A stretch of 64,000 bases of DNA, from NCBI RefSeq assembly GCF_002953255.1, contig NZ_CP026498.1, positions 1,969,291 through 2,033,290 on the forward strand. The letters run 5' to 3'. This document shows, in pieces, positions 8,225-16,369 of this stretch. This stretch comes from Streptomyces sp. CB01881 (lineage in GTDB: Bacteria > Actinomycetota > Actinomycetes > Streptomycetales > Streptomycetaceae). The position numbers and the translations under genes were made by a program. The notes under the pieces are model-generated. The model worked only from the letters and a program-made list of their open reading frames with translations, made no database searches and was not told the origin of the DNA. Each line of letters starts with the position of its first letter. Positions within the stretch are counted from its first letter, which is position 1.

Positions 8225-8983
8225 CGCTCGCCTCCGCGGCCGCCGCCGGTATTCAGCGGCCGCACCGGCCGGCCGGACCAGCCCGGGTGCCCGGACCAAC
8301 CGGGGCGTGCGGCCCCGGCCAGGCGCAGGGCCCGCCAGGGCGGCCCGTCTGGCCCAAGTGCGGTGGAACGGCTGGGCGGCATGCTTGGCATTGCGTCCTC
8401 CTCGCTCGATCCGGTGGCCCCGGTCGGCCCGGAGCCCCGTGGACGGCGGCTTCGATGCGGCGGGCGCAGTGACTGCACCGCCGCAGGGAAGCCGAGATGT
8501 GAGCCTAGAAGAACCGTTCGGTTTCCTGCGAGGTGGCCCTGCTCCCAGCGTGCCGGAGGCCGGGCCCGCCTCGGGCGCCCGCCTTCGATCGGTGGCAGGC
8601 GTACGGCGCGCGGGCCTGGGTCGGCGCGCGAGCGCGGTCGCCGGATCGCGCCCATCTCCACCATGGACCCCGCGCCCGGGTTCGGCAGCGCAAACGGCCA
8701 AGGCACGGCATTTCCACGCCGGATGGGTGACAGCGGCTCAGCGCTCGATACCAGACGACGGGTCGCTGGACCGGGGGTTAAGGGCACGAGGGTTGCGGAC
8801 GGACGGATACGCACGGGGGTGCCACGGGGTGGACTTCGGGGGCGAGCGGTGGTCAGCGGCCGGCGGCCAACGAGCGGCGAGCGGTGGTCAGTGGCCGATG
8901 CCCTCGGCCGGCGGCCATCGGCCGATGCCGTCCATCCCTGCTGTCCGCCCCCTGCTGTCAGTCGCCGTCGTCGGCCGCCGCCG
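8225..8983. other. 0.76-kb spacer upstream of the M20 gene, no gene recognised
   Basis: Frames here lack consistent codon bias and recognisable sequence. Contents seen are a TetR-like inverted repeat at 8512-8523 and direct repeats of GGCGAGCGGTGGTCAG at 8841-8856 and 8876-8891. Variants of GGCCGATGCC sit near the end of the response regulator gene. It probably holds the M20 promoter and the 3' region of the two-component operon. Confidence 0.55.
8512..8523. promoter_or_regulatory. Inverted repeat AACCG-TT-CGGTT
   Basis: A 12-bp inverted repeat with a TT centre. Its core ACCGTTCGGT is identical to the core of the putative PaaR operator at 3701-3710. It lies about 290 bp upstream of the chosen M20 start. 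It could be bound by the same TetR-type protein, but a chance match in GC-rich DNA is possible. Confidence 0.4.
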
Positions 8984-9643
8984 TCAGCCCCCGTCGTCGA
9001 CGACTCCGGCGTCGCGGGCGAGCAGCGCGGCCTGGACGCGGTTGCCGACCCCGAGTGCGGTGAGGATCCGGCTGACATGGGCCTTGACGGTGCTCTCGCG
9101 CATCCCGAGCACGCCGGCGATCTCGGCGTTGGACAGCCCGCGGGCGAGTTCGCGGAGCACGTCCGTCTCGCGCGGGGTGAGCCCGGCTGCGCGGGTGCGG
9201 GCAGCGACCGAACGCGGTGCGCCGCTGCGGTGGTAGCGGTCGATGAGGCGGCGGGCGGCTGACGGGTGCAGCATCCCCTGGCCGTCCGCCACGATGTGGA
9301 CGGCGCGGGCGATCTCGGCGGGCGGGGTGTCCTTGAGCAGGAAGCCGTCGGCGCCGGCGGCGAGCGCCTGGTAGACGTACTCGTCCAGGTCGAAGGTGGT
9401 CAGCGCGATCACGCGCGGGGCTTCGGGCAGCTCGCGCAGGCGGCGGGTGGCAGCGATGCCGTCGAGCCGGGGCATCCGGATGTCCATCAGGGCGACGTCG
9501 ATGCGTTGGCGGCGGGCGAGCTCCACGGCCTGCAGTCCGTCGGCGGCTTCGGCGACCACGGTGAGGGCCGGGTCCTGGGTGAGCAGGTCGACGAGGCCGA
9601 GGCGGACCAGCGCGTCGTCGTCGACCACCATGGTGCGGATCAT
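8984..9643 (-). CDS. NarL/LuxR-family response regulator
   Basis: This is a two-domain response regulator of 219 residues. The receiver domain has the acidic pocket VVDDDALVRLG, the phospho-acceptor Asp in LMDIRMPRLDG (about residue 54), ALTTFD and the LLKD lysine. The C-terminal LuxR helix-turn-helix reads LTPRETDVLRELARG...SNAEIAGVLGM..STVKAHVSRIL (about 150-205). The ATG at 9643 overlaps the kinase stop by 4 bp (ATGA), so kinase and regulator are cotranscribed and coupled. Its target genes are not evident; orphan location next to an M20 peptidase and a methyltransferase gives no clear hint. Confidence 0.95.
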   Translation of the reverse strand: MIRTMVVDDDALVRLGLVDLLTQDPALTVVAEAADGLQAVELARRQRIDVALMDIRMPRLDGIAATRRLRELPEAPRVIALTTFDLDEYVYQALAAGADGFLLKDTPPAEIARAVHIVADGQGMLHPSAARRLIDRYHRSGAPRSVAARTRAAGLTPRETDVLRELARGLSNAEIAGVLGMRESTVKAHVSRILTALGVGNRVQAALLARDAGVVDDGG

Positions 9644-11226
9644 GCGCCGTCTCCAGGTCGGGCCGGACGGGGCTCGGGGGGCGGGGCGGGCGGATGCCCG
9701 GGCGAGGGGAGGCGGGCGGCGAGGCGGAAGCCGCCGTGCCCGTCGGCGCCGGCGTCGAAGTGGCCACCGAGCGCGCCGACCCGTTCGGCGAGCCCGACCA
9801 GCCCGTACCCGCCGCCGGTACTGGCCCCGGACGGCGCCGGACGGCCGGGGCCGTTGAGCACCTCGACGGTGGTCGCCGGGGCGCCGTAGCGGACGCAGAC
9901 CGAAACGGGTGCGGTGTGCGCGTACTTGCGGGCGTTGGTGAGCGCCTCCTGGACCAGCCGGTGGACGGCCAGCCGGTGGGTGGTCGGGACGGTCTCCGGA
10001 TCACCGGCGAGGGTGAGTGCGACCTTCTGCCCGGCCGCGGCGGCCTCCCCGACGAGTTCGGTGAGATCCCGCAGGGCGGGCGCCGCCACGGGAACGGGGG
10101 GACGGGCGGGGTCGGGCCGGGATGGTGTGCTCCCGGACGGGCGGTGTGCTGCCGAGGTCGCCGCGACGTGCCGCGGGCCGGACACCAGCGCCCCCGGACG
10201 GTCGGGTGGCCGTGGCGGGTCGGGTGGCGGGGGCGCAGCGGGTAAGGGCGGCTCCGCCGGGAGGCGCGGCCCGTCCAAGAACCGGGGTTCGTCCGGGAGA
10301 CGCGGCTCGGACCGGAGGGCGCCGAGGACGTCGCGCAGGTCGTCGAGGGAGCGGGCGGCCGTCGAGCGGAGGAGCTCCAGCCGGTGGGCGAGCCGGGCGG
10401 GGTCGTTGGCGACGGTACCCGCCTCGGCCTGGTCGCGCAGCACGCCGGCGTGCAGGACGAGCAGGCTGAGGCGGTGTGCCAGGACGTCGTGCATCTCCCT
10501 GGCGATCCGGGCGCGTTCGGCGGAGCGGGCCTGCTCGGCGCGGAGTTCGCGCTCGCGGCGCAGCGCGTCGACCTGGGCGTGCAGGGTGCGGATCAGGACG
10601 CGGCGGCCGTGCAGCCAGAGGCCGAGCGAGAGGACGGCGGCTTCGACGAGCAGTTGTGAACCGGCGGTTCCGGCCCAGCCGAGGAGCGAGTCGGCGCGGA
10701 CCGCGCTGAGCACGGCGATGGTGGCCCCGCCTGTCATGGCGGCGCCGACCCGGCCGGTGGAGGCGAGGTGGTAGACGCTGAACAGGCCCGGGAACGCACG
10801 GTTGAACAGCCCTGCCGTGAGGACGGGCAGGACGGCGGCGGCGACCGGGTGGCGGCGGGCGAGGACGAGGGAGAGGGAGGAGAGGACGGCTGCTGCCATG
10901 CGCAGCGGTCGGAGGGGGGCGTCGACTACTGCCCACTGGGCGTACGCCTCCTCGGCCGCGAGGAGGAGGACGGTGAGCAGGAGCAGGCTCTCCGTCCAGC
11001 GGGGGCGGCCGGGCGGGTACCAGCCGAGCAGGGCGGTGGCGGGCGGAGGTGGGTCGGGGTACGGAAGGTGGCCCGGGTACCCCGGGAACGGCGGGCGGTC
11101 GACGCCCCGCCCGTGGCCGGGGCGGTCCACGCCCTGCACGTGGTCGGGGTGGTCGGGGCCTTGTAGCTGGTCCGGTTGCTGCGAGCGGTCGGGGTGGCCG
11201 GGGTGCAGCGGGTGGCCTGTGGTCAC
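9640..11226 (-). CDS. NarL-type sensor histidine kinase (HisKA_3)
   Basis: A membrane sensor kinase of 528 residues. The N-terminal 60 residues are His/Pro/Asp-rich low complexity (HPLHPGHPDRSQQPDQ). About five transmembrane segments follow (roughly residues 80-220). The HisKA_3 phospho-acceptor box is REMHDVLAHRLSLL, and the split HATPase domain has the N-box EALTNARKYAH and G-box GGGYGLVGLAERVG. Between dimerisation box and ATPase lies an unusual insert of about 75 residues, very rich in Pro (PPPPDPPRPPDRPG). The GTG at 11226 has GGGAGGAG upstream. No extracellular sensor domain is seen, so it probably senses within the membrane, as in DesK-like kinases. Confidence 0.93.
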   Translation of the reverse strand: MTTGHPLHPGHPDRSQQPDQLQGPDHPDHVQGVDRPGHGRGVDRPPFPGYPGHLPYPDPPPPATALLGWYPPGRPRWTESLLLLTVLLLAAEEAYAQWAVVDAPLRPLRMAAAVLSSLSLVLARRHPVAAAVLPVLTAGLFNRAFPGLFSVYHLASTGRVGAAMTGGATIAVLSAVRADSLLGWAGTAGSQLLVEAAVLSLGLWLHGRRVLIRTLHAQVDALRRERELRAEQARSAERARIAREMHDVLAHRLSLLVLHAGVLRDQAEAGTVANDPARLAHRLELLRSTAARSLDDLRDVLGALRSEPRLPDEPRFLDGPRLPAEPPLPAAPPPPDPPRPPDRPGALVSGPRHVAATSAAHRPSGSTPSRPDPARPPVPVAAPALRDLTELVGEAAAAGQKVALTLAGDPETVPTTHRLAVHRLVQEALTNARKYAHTAPVSVCVRYGAPATTVEVLNGPGRPAPSGASTGGGYGLVGLAERVGALGGHFDAGADGHGGFRLAARLPSPGHPPAPPPEPRPARPGDGA

Positions 11227-11379
11227 GCAGTCTCCTCCCGTCGGCCTGGGCCGATGCTACGGGCCGCCCCTGCCTCCGGTCCCCCGTCCAAAGACCAGTG
11301 CCACCCTCGACTTTCGTCGGGGGTCGGCGCCGCATGCCGGCCGATTCGGGTGGGTGCGGGCGTCCCTAGCTTCGGTGTC

Positions 11380-12258
11380 ATGACGACAGATCAGCTCGGT
11401 CCACGCCCCCACTCCCCTGCTCGGCCGTCGTACGGCCGGCCCGGCCGCCCTGCCGGTGACCGGTTGCTGTTCCTCGGCGAGGCGCTGCGCACGCTTCAGA
11501 GTACGGGCGCGCTCGCACCGAGCGGGCCGGAGTTGGTGAACGCCCTGGTGGTCCCGGTGACCAGCCGTCCGGACCGTCCGTTGTCGGTGCTGGAGGTCGG
11601 CGCCGGGACGGGGGTGGTGACCCGGCGCCTGGTCCAAGTGCTGCGCCCGGGCGACCGGTTGCACGTGGTCGAGGCGAATCCGCGGTTCGCGGAGCGGCTG
11701 CGGGAGGATGCGGAGCTGGCCCGGCGAGGGCCGGAGATCGGGCTGCGGCTGTCGGCCTGCCGGGTGGAGGAGCTGCCGGAGTGCCGGCCGGCGGCGGGGC
11801 GGGGCAGGGACGGGGGCACCAGCGACGGCAGCCCGGGCAGCGGCAGCGGCGACAGCAGCACAGGCGAGCGGTACGACGTGATCGTCTCCGGTCTGCCGTT
11901 CACCAACTTCGACCCGGCGCAGGTGCAGCACATCCTGGACCTCTACCTGCGGTTGCTGGTGCCGGGCGGCGAGCTCACCTACTTCGGGTACCTGGGCACG
12001 ACGGCGGCCCGGACGCTGGCCTCGGGACCGCGGCGCGGGGCGCGGCACCGCGCGGTGGTACGGCTGCTGCGGCGGTTCGAGGCGGCGTACGGGCTGGGGA
12101 ACCGGACGGTGTGGCGCAACCTGCCGCCGGCCCGGGCCCATCTGCTGCGCGCTCCGGACTGCGGCCGGGTGCCGCAGCCGTCCGCCGGTCCGTCCGCCGG
12201 TCCGTCCGCGGGGGCGCCGGCCGGGTCGACGGGCGGGGCGGCGAGCCGCGCTCGATGA
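11380..12258 (+). CDS. Class I SAM-dependent methyltransferase (PmtA-like)
   Basis: The 292-residue protein has a Rossmann methyltransferase core: LEVGAGTGVVTRRL (SAM motif I, about residues 72-85), HVVEANPRFAERL with the acidic SAM-binding residue, then DVIVSGLPFTNF and LVPGGELTYFGYL. The sequence around SGLPFTNF resembles bacterial phospholipid N-methyltransferases (PmtA/LigE type), so a lipid head-group substrate is possible. A Gly/Ser-rich loop (about 145-165) and a C-terminal repeat PSAGPSAGPSAG are low-complexity insertions. The ATG at 11380 has no clear Shine-Dalgarno; TAGCTT about 11 bp upstream could be a -10 box for a leaderless message. It diverges from the two-component operon. 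Confidence 0.78.
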   Translation: MTTDQLGPRPHSPARPSYGRPGRPAGDRLLFLGEALRTLQSTGALAPSGPELVNALVVPVTSRPDRPLSVLEVGAGTGVVTRRLVQVLRPGDRLHVVEANPRFAERLREDAELARRGPEIGLRLSACRVEELPECRPAAGRGRDGGTSDGSPGSGSGDSSTGERYDVIVSGLPFTNFDPAQVQHILDLYLRLLVPGGELTYFGYLGTTAARTLASGPRRGARHRAVVRLLRRFEAAYGLGNRTVWRNLPPARAHLLRAPDCGRVPQPSAGPSAGPSAGAPAGSTGGAASRAR

Positions 12259-12306
12259 TGGACCGGGGCCGGCCCCGGCTCCGCGTCCGGCAGCGAGGAG
12301 CCTCCG

Positions 12307-12609
12307 ATGACCGTCACGGTGCGCGACATCGAAGCCAACAGCCGCTTCGAGGCCTGGGCGGGCGACACCCTGGCCGGGTTCGCCGAGTACATGCGCAGCG
12401 ACCACCTGGTGGTGTACCCGCACACGGTGGTGGAGCGGGCCTTCGAGGGGCAGGGGGTGGGCGGCGCACTGGCCCGGGCCGCCCTCGACGACGCCCGCAG
12501 GCGCGGGCTGCCGGTACTGGCGACGTGCCCGTTCATCAAGGCCTGGATGCTGCGCCACCCCGAGTACGCGGATCTCGCGTACGAGAACCGCAGCCGGGTG
12601 TCCGACTGA
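12307..12609 (+). CDS. Small GNAT-type N-acetyltransferase (YjdJ-like)
   Basis: The 100-residue protein matches the short single-domain GNAT family. It reads FEAWAGDTLAGFAEYMRSDHLVVYPHTVV, then the acetyl-CoA pyrophosphate loop EGQGVGGALARAAL (about residues 46-59), and finally TCPFIKAWMLRHPEYADL. The partner domain is often an Fe-S/CDGSH protein, as found directly downstream here. The ATG has AGGAG nine bases upstream. The stop overlaps the next ATG (TGATG), so the pair is an operon. Confidence 0.88.
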   Translation: MTVTVRDIEANSRFEAWAGDTLAGFAEYMRSDHLVVYPHTVVERAFEGQGVGGALARAALDDARRRGLPVLATCPFIKAWMLRHPEYADLAYENRSRVSD

Positions 12610-13178
12610 TGGGCGGCGGGGAGACCGGCGGGGACACGGGCGAGGCGGCCCGCCGGGAGACCGGCCAGGACACCGGCGAGACGACCGGCGGGCGGACGGG
12701 CGGGCGCCGTCGGCCGGGCGCGAAGACGTACGGGGCCGCGGGGATCGCCGTGTCCTTCGACCCGCAGGTATGCCAGCACGCGGCCGAGTGCGTCAGGGGG
12801 CTGCCGTCGGTCTTCGACACGGCGCGGCGGCCGTGGGTCACGCCGGACGCGGCGGAGCCGGGGGTGGTCGCGGAGGTGGTGCGGCGCTGTCCGACGGGTG
12901 CGCTCCGCTACCGGCTGGCGGACGGCGGGACGGAGGCGCCGGAGCGGCCGACGTCGGTGCGGCGGACGCCGGACGGGCGGCTGCTGCTGCGTGGGGAGCT
13001 GCGGGTGACGGACTCCGAGGGTGCGGTCCGGGAGACGCCGAGGGCGATGCTGTGCGGCTGCGGGCGCAGCGCCGGGCAGCCGTACTGCGACCGGAGCGGG
13101 GCGTGCGGCGCCGCGGAGGGCGGCGCCGCGGAGGGCGGTGCGGCGGAGGGCGGCCGTCCGCCGGTGGCTGACAGATAA
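12609..13178 (+). CDS. Divergent 4Fe-4S ferredoxin / CDGSH-type fusion lacking the canonical His
   Basis: The 189-residue product has a Thr/Gly/Glu repeat N-terminus (ETGGDTGEAARRETGQDTGE), then a divergent 4Fe-4S mono-cluster domain (VSFDPQVCQHAAECVRGLP ... RRCPTGALRY, about residues 50-98). A CDGSH-like segment follows with CGCGRS...PYCDRSG (about 148-165). CDGSH clusters use three Cys and one His (CDxSH). Here the His position is Gly (CDRSG), with an extra Cys two residues later (SGACG). Either the cluster has an alternative ligand or the site is degenerate. The C-terminus is an AAEGG triplet repeat. It is coupled to the GNAT gene by TGATG and likely acts in redox or Fe-S chemistry. Confidence 0.8.
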   Translation: MGGGETGGDTGEAARRETGQDTGETTGGRTGGRRRPGAKTYGAAGIAVSFDPQVCQHAAECVRGLPSVFDTARRPWVTPDAAEPGVVAEVVRRCPTGALRYRLADGGTEAPERPTSVRRTPDGRLLLRGELRVTDSEGAVRETPRAMLCGCGRSAGQPYCDRSGACGAAEGGAAEGGAAEGGRPPVADR

Positions 13179-13210
13179 CAGAAGACAGATAACAGATGAC
13201 CACTAACAGA
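13169..13210. repeat. Six 7-bp tandem units (TRACAGA)
   Basis: Units read TGACAGA, TAACAGA, AGACAGA, TAACAGA, TGACCAC and TAACAGA with an exact 7-bp period. The array begins inside the ferredoxin stop region and ends in the left arm of the palindrome upstream of the aldo-keto reductase. It may be an array of half-sites for a regulator. Confidence 0.75.
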
Positions 13211-13225
13211 TTTTGAATTCTGTCA
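13204..13225. promoter_or_regulatory. 22-bp imperfect palindrome TAACAGA-N8-TCTGTCA
   Basis: The left arm TAACAGA and right arm TCTGTCA flank an A/T-rich centre (TTTTGAAT), with 16 of 22 positions symmetric. It lies 74 bp upstream of the aldo-keto reductase GTG, in the most A/T-rich patch of the area. The TetR gene two positions downstream is the natural candidate binder; this is inference. Confidence 0.55.
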
Positions 13226-13298
13226 GCGCCGGTGCCATAGTGGAACTCGGCCGCCCACCACCTCCGGCCACCCTCCCCTCCCCTGTCAGGAGCACCCC

Positions 13299-14312
13299 GT
13301 GTCCACCTCCCCCCGGATCCGCCGGCGCGCCCTCGGCTCCACCGGCCTCACCACCTCCGCCCTCGGCCTCGGCTGCATGGGCATGTCGGACCTCTACGGC
13401 CCGGCCGACGAGACGGAGAGCGTCGCCACCATCCACGCCGCACTCGACGCAGGCGTCACCCTGCTCGACACCGGCGACTTCTACGGCATGGGCCACAACG
13501 AGCTGCTGATCCACGACGCGCTGCGCGGCCGTGACCGCGGCAGTGTCCGGATCAGCGTGAAGTTCGGCGCCCAGCGCGGGCCGGACGGCCAGTGGCTCGG
13601 CTACGACGCCCGGCCGGCCGCCACCAAGACCGCCCTCGCCTACACCCTGCGCCGCCTGCGCACCGACTACATCGACGTCTACCGCCCGGCCCGCCTCGAC
13701 CAGAACGTCCCGGTCGAGGAGACCGTCGGAGCGATCGCCGACCTGGTCAAGGCCGGCTACGTCCGCCACATCGGCCTCTCCGAGGTCGGCGCCGACACGC
13801 TGCGCCGCGCCGCCGCCGTCCACCCGATCAGCGACCTCCAGATCGAGTACTCGCTCCTCTCGCGTTCGGTCGAGGACGAGATCCTCCCCACCGCACGCGA
13901 GCTGGGCATCGGCGTCACCGCGTACGGGGTGCTGTCGCGCGGCCTGCTCAGCGGCCACTGGAACAACGACCGTGCTCTCTCCGGCACGGACTTCCGTGGC
14001 CACAGCCCTCGCTTCCAGGGCGACAACCTCACCCACAACCTCAACCTCGTCGAGGCGCTGCGCGCGGTCGCCGCCGAGCGGGGCGCCAGTGTCGCCCAGG
14101 TCGCGATCGCGTGGGTCGCCTCGCGCGGCGAGGACATCGTGCCGCTGGTCGGCGCCCGCCGCCGTGACCGGCTCGCCGAGGCCCTCGGCGCCCTGGACGT
14201 CACGCTCACCGAGTCGGACCTCGCCGCCATCGAGGCCGCCGTCCCGGCCGGGTCCGCCGCCGGGGACAGGTACGCTGCCGCTCAGATGGCCCACCTCGAC
14301 AGCGAGCGCTGA
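13299..14312 (+). CDS. Aldo/keto reductase
   Basis: An NADP(H)-dependent TIM-barrel oxidoreductase of 337 residues. The N-terminus has RRALGSTGLTTSALGLGCMG, and DTGDFYGMGHNE holds the catalytic Asp and Tyr (about residues 53-58). The catalytic Lys is in ISVKFGAQ, and the C-terminal NADP-binding region has VPLVGARRRDRLAEAL. The position of the usual catalytic His is Ala (YRPARLD), as in the AKR13-like bacterial subgroup. The GTG at 13299 has AGGAG six bases upstream. The upstream palindrome and downstream TetR gene suggest repression relieved by a substrate-like molecule; the substrate is not predictable. Confidence 0.92.
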   Translation: MSTSPRIRRRALGSTGLTTSALGLGCMGMSDLYGPADETESVATIHAALDAGVTLLDTGDFYGMGHNELLIHDALRGRDRGSVRISVKFGAQRGPDGQWLGYDARPAATKTALAYTLRRLRTDYIDVYRPARLDQNVPVEETVGAIADLVKAGYVRHIGLSEVGADTLRRAAAVHPISDLQIEYSLLSRSVEDEILPTARELGIGVTAYGVLSRGLLSGHWNNDRALSGTDFRGHSPRFQGDNLTHNLNLVEALRAVAAERGASVAQVAIAWVASRGEDIVPLVGARRRDRLAEALGALDVTLTESDLAAIEAAVPAGSAAGDRYAAAQMAHLDSER

Positions 14313-14507
14313 CCGCGGCACCCGCCCCGGCCGCCGGTCCGCCGCCGGGGCCGGGCGGTCACCGCACCACAGGCGCACCCGGACCGGCCCGTACCACCCC
14401 CGCACCACAGCCCCACCGCACGACCGCACGACCGCACCACCGGGCCGGCCGCGCCACCCCGTCAGCCGCACACCGCCAGCCGCACCACCGTTAGGACGTA
14501 CCTCCCC

Positions 14508-15113
14508 GTGACCACGGACAGCGCACTCACCCCCGAGCAGATCCTGAGCGCGACGGAGGACGTCCTCAGGCGGTTCGGACCGGCCAAGGCGACGGTCGTG
14601 GACGTCGCCCGGACCCTCGGTGTCAGCCACAGCAGCGTCTACCGGTTCTTCCCGAGCAAGGCGGCGCTGCGCGAGGCCGTCACCCAGCGCTGGCTCGACC
14701 AGGCCCACCACGACCTGCAGTCCATCGCCGCCACGCCCGGGTCGGCCGTCGACCGGCTGCACCGCTGGCTGGAGACGCTGTTCGCCGCCAAGCGGCGGAA
14801 GGCGCTCGACGACCCGCAACTGTTCGCGACGTACATGACGCTGGTCTCGGAGAACAGCAGCACCGTCGAGAAGCACCTCGACACCCTGATCGGGCAGATC
14901 GGGCAGATCGTCCAGGACGGTGTCGGGTCCCGGGAGTTCAGGCCCGCCGACACGGCCTCGACGGCCCGCGCCGTCTTCGAGGCGACCGCCCACTTCCACG
15001 ACCCCGCGTACGCTCCCGAGTGGGCCGGCCCGAACGCCGGGGAGCGCTTCGAAGCCCTCTGGACGCTCATCCTCGGCGGTCTTCGCGCCCATGAGGACCC
15101 GTCCGGCAGGTGA
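14508..15113 (+). CDS. TetR/AcrR-family transcriptional regulator
   Basis: The 201-residue regulator has the N-terminal TetR helix-turn-helix (ILSATEDVLRRFGPAKATVVDVARTLGVSHSSVYRFFPSKAA, about residues 11-53) and an all-helical ligand domain with YAPEWAGPNAGERFEALWTLILGGL at the end. The GTG start follows a C-rich leader with only a weak ribosome site. It lies 195 bp downstream of the aldo-keto reductase on the same strand, in a spacer of CGCACCAC repeats. It probably represses that gene through the palindrome at 13204-13225. Confidence 0.9.
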   Translation: MTTDSALTPEQILSATEDVLRRFGPAKATVVDVARTLGVSHSSVYRFFPSKAALREAVTQRWLDQAHHDLQSIAATPGSAVDRLHRWLETLFAAKRRKALDDPQLFATYMTLVSENSSTVEKHLDTLIGQIGQIVQDGVGSREFRPADTASTARAVFEATAHFHDPAYAPEWAGPNAGERFEALWTLILGGLRAHEDPSGR

Positions 15114-15228
15114 TCACCCGGAGGGTTCGCGCGGCCCGGCGGTCGGCGACGCTTCCACACGCGCCAGGGTCGCAGCCCGACGGTCAGCGGCGCGTCCGCG
15201 CGCCCGGGGAAGGCGCCGGGCCGGGCAC

Positions 15229-16146
15229 TCAGAGTCCGGCGAGCGCGGCCAGGCGGATCGCCTCGTCCTCGGACAGCGACCGGATCGGCTCGCCGGTCAC
15301 GACCTGCCGCTTGGACTTCCACCCCCGCAGCCAGAGGCCGGTCGCCCAGCTCACTTCGAGCTCGTCGCGTCCGAACCGCCGGCCGGCCACGTCCTGGTAT
15401 GCCGAGAGGAACGCCGCCGACTCCTCCACGGCCGGGGCCACATAGGCTGCGGCGATGCCCACGACAACGGCCTCGGTGTCCACGATCGCACTGTCCCAGT
15501 CGTACGCGACGTAGAGCTCCTCACCGCGCCAGCGGAAGTTGTTCCGGTGCCAGTCGCCGTGGCCGACGACCTTCGGCGCCCGCCAGCCGGCGATCCGTTC
15601 GTGCGCACCCTTCCCGGCCCGTTCGAGCCAGTCCGGACCGGCCACCGAGTGGAAGGGACGGTCGACGTCCTCGGCGGTCGACCACACTCCGGGCCCGTCG
15701 TGGTCCCAGCGGTTCCAGGACGGCTTGGGTTCGAGGTCGACGCGCGGGGCCATCGGGGCGGCGATGCGCACCATCGCTTCGAGCGCCGACGCGAACGGCC
15801 GCGGATCACGCCCCGGGGACGGGAGTTCGCCGCCTCCCCCGACCAGCGATTCGACGGTGGCGGTCCACCGCCCGAACGGGGTGGGCGGCAGCACCGGCGC
15901 GGGAGCCGGAAAGCCGGCGGCGTGCAGGAGGCTCTGGACGGCGAAGCAGCCTTCGAGGCGGGCGGCCGGCTCGCGGACCTTGATGACGACCTCCCGGCCG
16001 TCGGCGAGGAGGACGCCGGTCACGGCCCCGAGCCGACCGCTCCGGAAGCGCTCGGCCGCGATCCTCGATCCGAGGTGCTGCGAGCACCACTCGTCGAGCA
16101 TCCGGCCATCGACACGGGGGAAGTCCATGGTTCGGACCCTACTCAT
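15229..16146 (-). CDS. Aminoglycoside phosphotransferase (APH)-fold protein
   Basis: A 305-residue kinase-like fold protein. It contains VVIKVREP (nucleotide-binding Lys, about residue 55), the Brenner motif HGDWHRNNF (about 195-203) and the metal-binding VAYDWDSAI (about 214-222). Such proteins phosphorylate small molecules such as antibiotics, choline or sugars; the family does not reveal the substrate. The start could be the ATG at 16146 or the ATG at 16128. It is alone on its strand between the TetR gene and the ADP-ribosylglycohydrolase. A resistance role is possible but unsupported. Confidence 0.82.
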   Translation of the reverse strand: MSRVRTMDFPRVDGRMLDEWCSQHLGSRIAAERFRSGRLGAVTGVLLADGREVVIKVREPAARLEGCFAVQSLLHAAGFPAPAPVLPPTPFGRWTATVESLVGGGGELPSPGRDPRPFASALEAMVRIAAPMAPRVDLEPKPSWNRWDHDGPGVWSTAEDVDRPFHSVAGPDWLERAGKGAHERIAGWRAPKVVGHGDWHRNNFRWRGEELYVAYDWDSAIVDTEAVVVGIAAAYVAPAVEESAAFLSAYQDVAGRRFGRDELEVSWATGLWLRGWKSKRQVVTGEPIRSLSEDEAIRLAALAGL

Positions 16147-16278
16147 CGATTTAGAACCGTCACAAGATCAGTTGTCGGACAGCCCCTGGCACCCGCCGCA
16201 GAGTCACGCCAGGGCATCCCTTCCGGGCCCCGCCCGCCAGGGACGCGCCACAGGCCCGCGCCCCGCAGGCCCGGCCGG

Positions 16279-16308
16279 CGGTAAATCCACTCACCGGTAA
16301 ATCCACTC
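16279..16308. repeat. Tandem pair CGGTAAATCCACTC
   Basis: Two exact 14-bp copies with a 16-bp period lie in the divergent promoter region between the phosphotransferase and the ADP-ribosylglycohydrolase, about 60 bp upstream of the latter. The A/T content and position suggest regulator half-sites. Confidence 0.55.
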
Positions 16309-16369
16309 GCCGGCCCGCACCACGACCCGGCAGACTGGCGCACACAGTTGATCTCACCTGGAGGATGAC

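Noticed and set aside
8225..8701. Extension of the M20 frame upstream to an ATG at 8701
   Set aside because: The extra 160 codons are Arg/Pro-rich without coding bias, and a better ribosome site exists at the TTG 8224.
6537..9236. Very long plus-strand frame over the M20 and response-regulator genes
   Set aside because: It overlaps two recognised genes on the other strand and has an Arg/Ser/Pro-rich composition typical of shadows.
13169..13210. CRISPR array
   Set aside because: Repeats are only 7 bp with no spacers, and there are no cas genes; it is a tandem half-site array.
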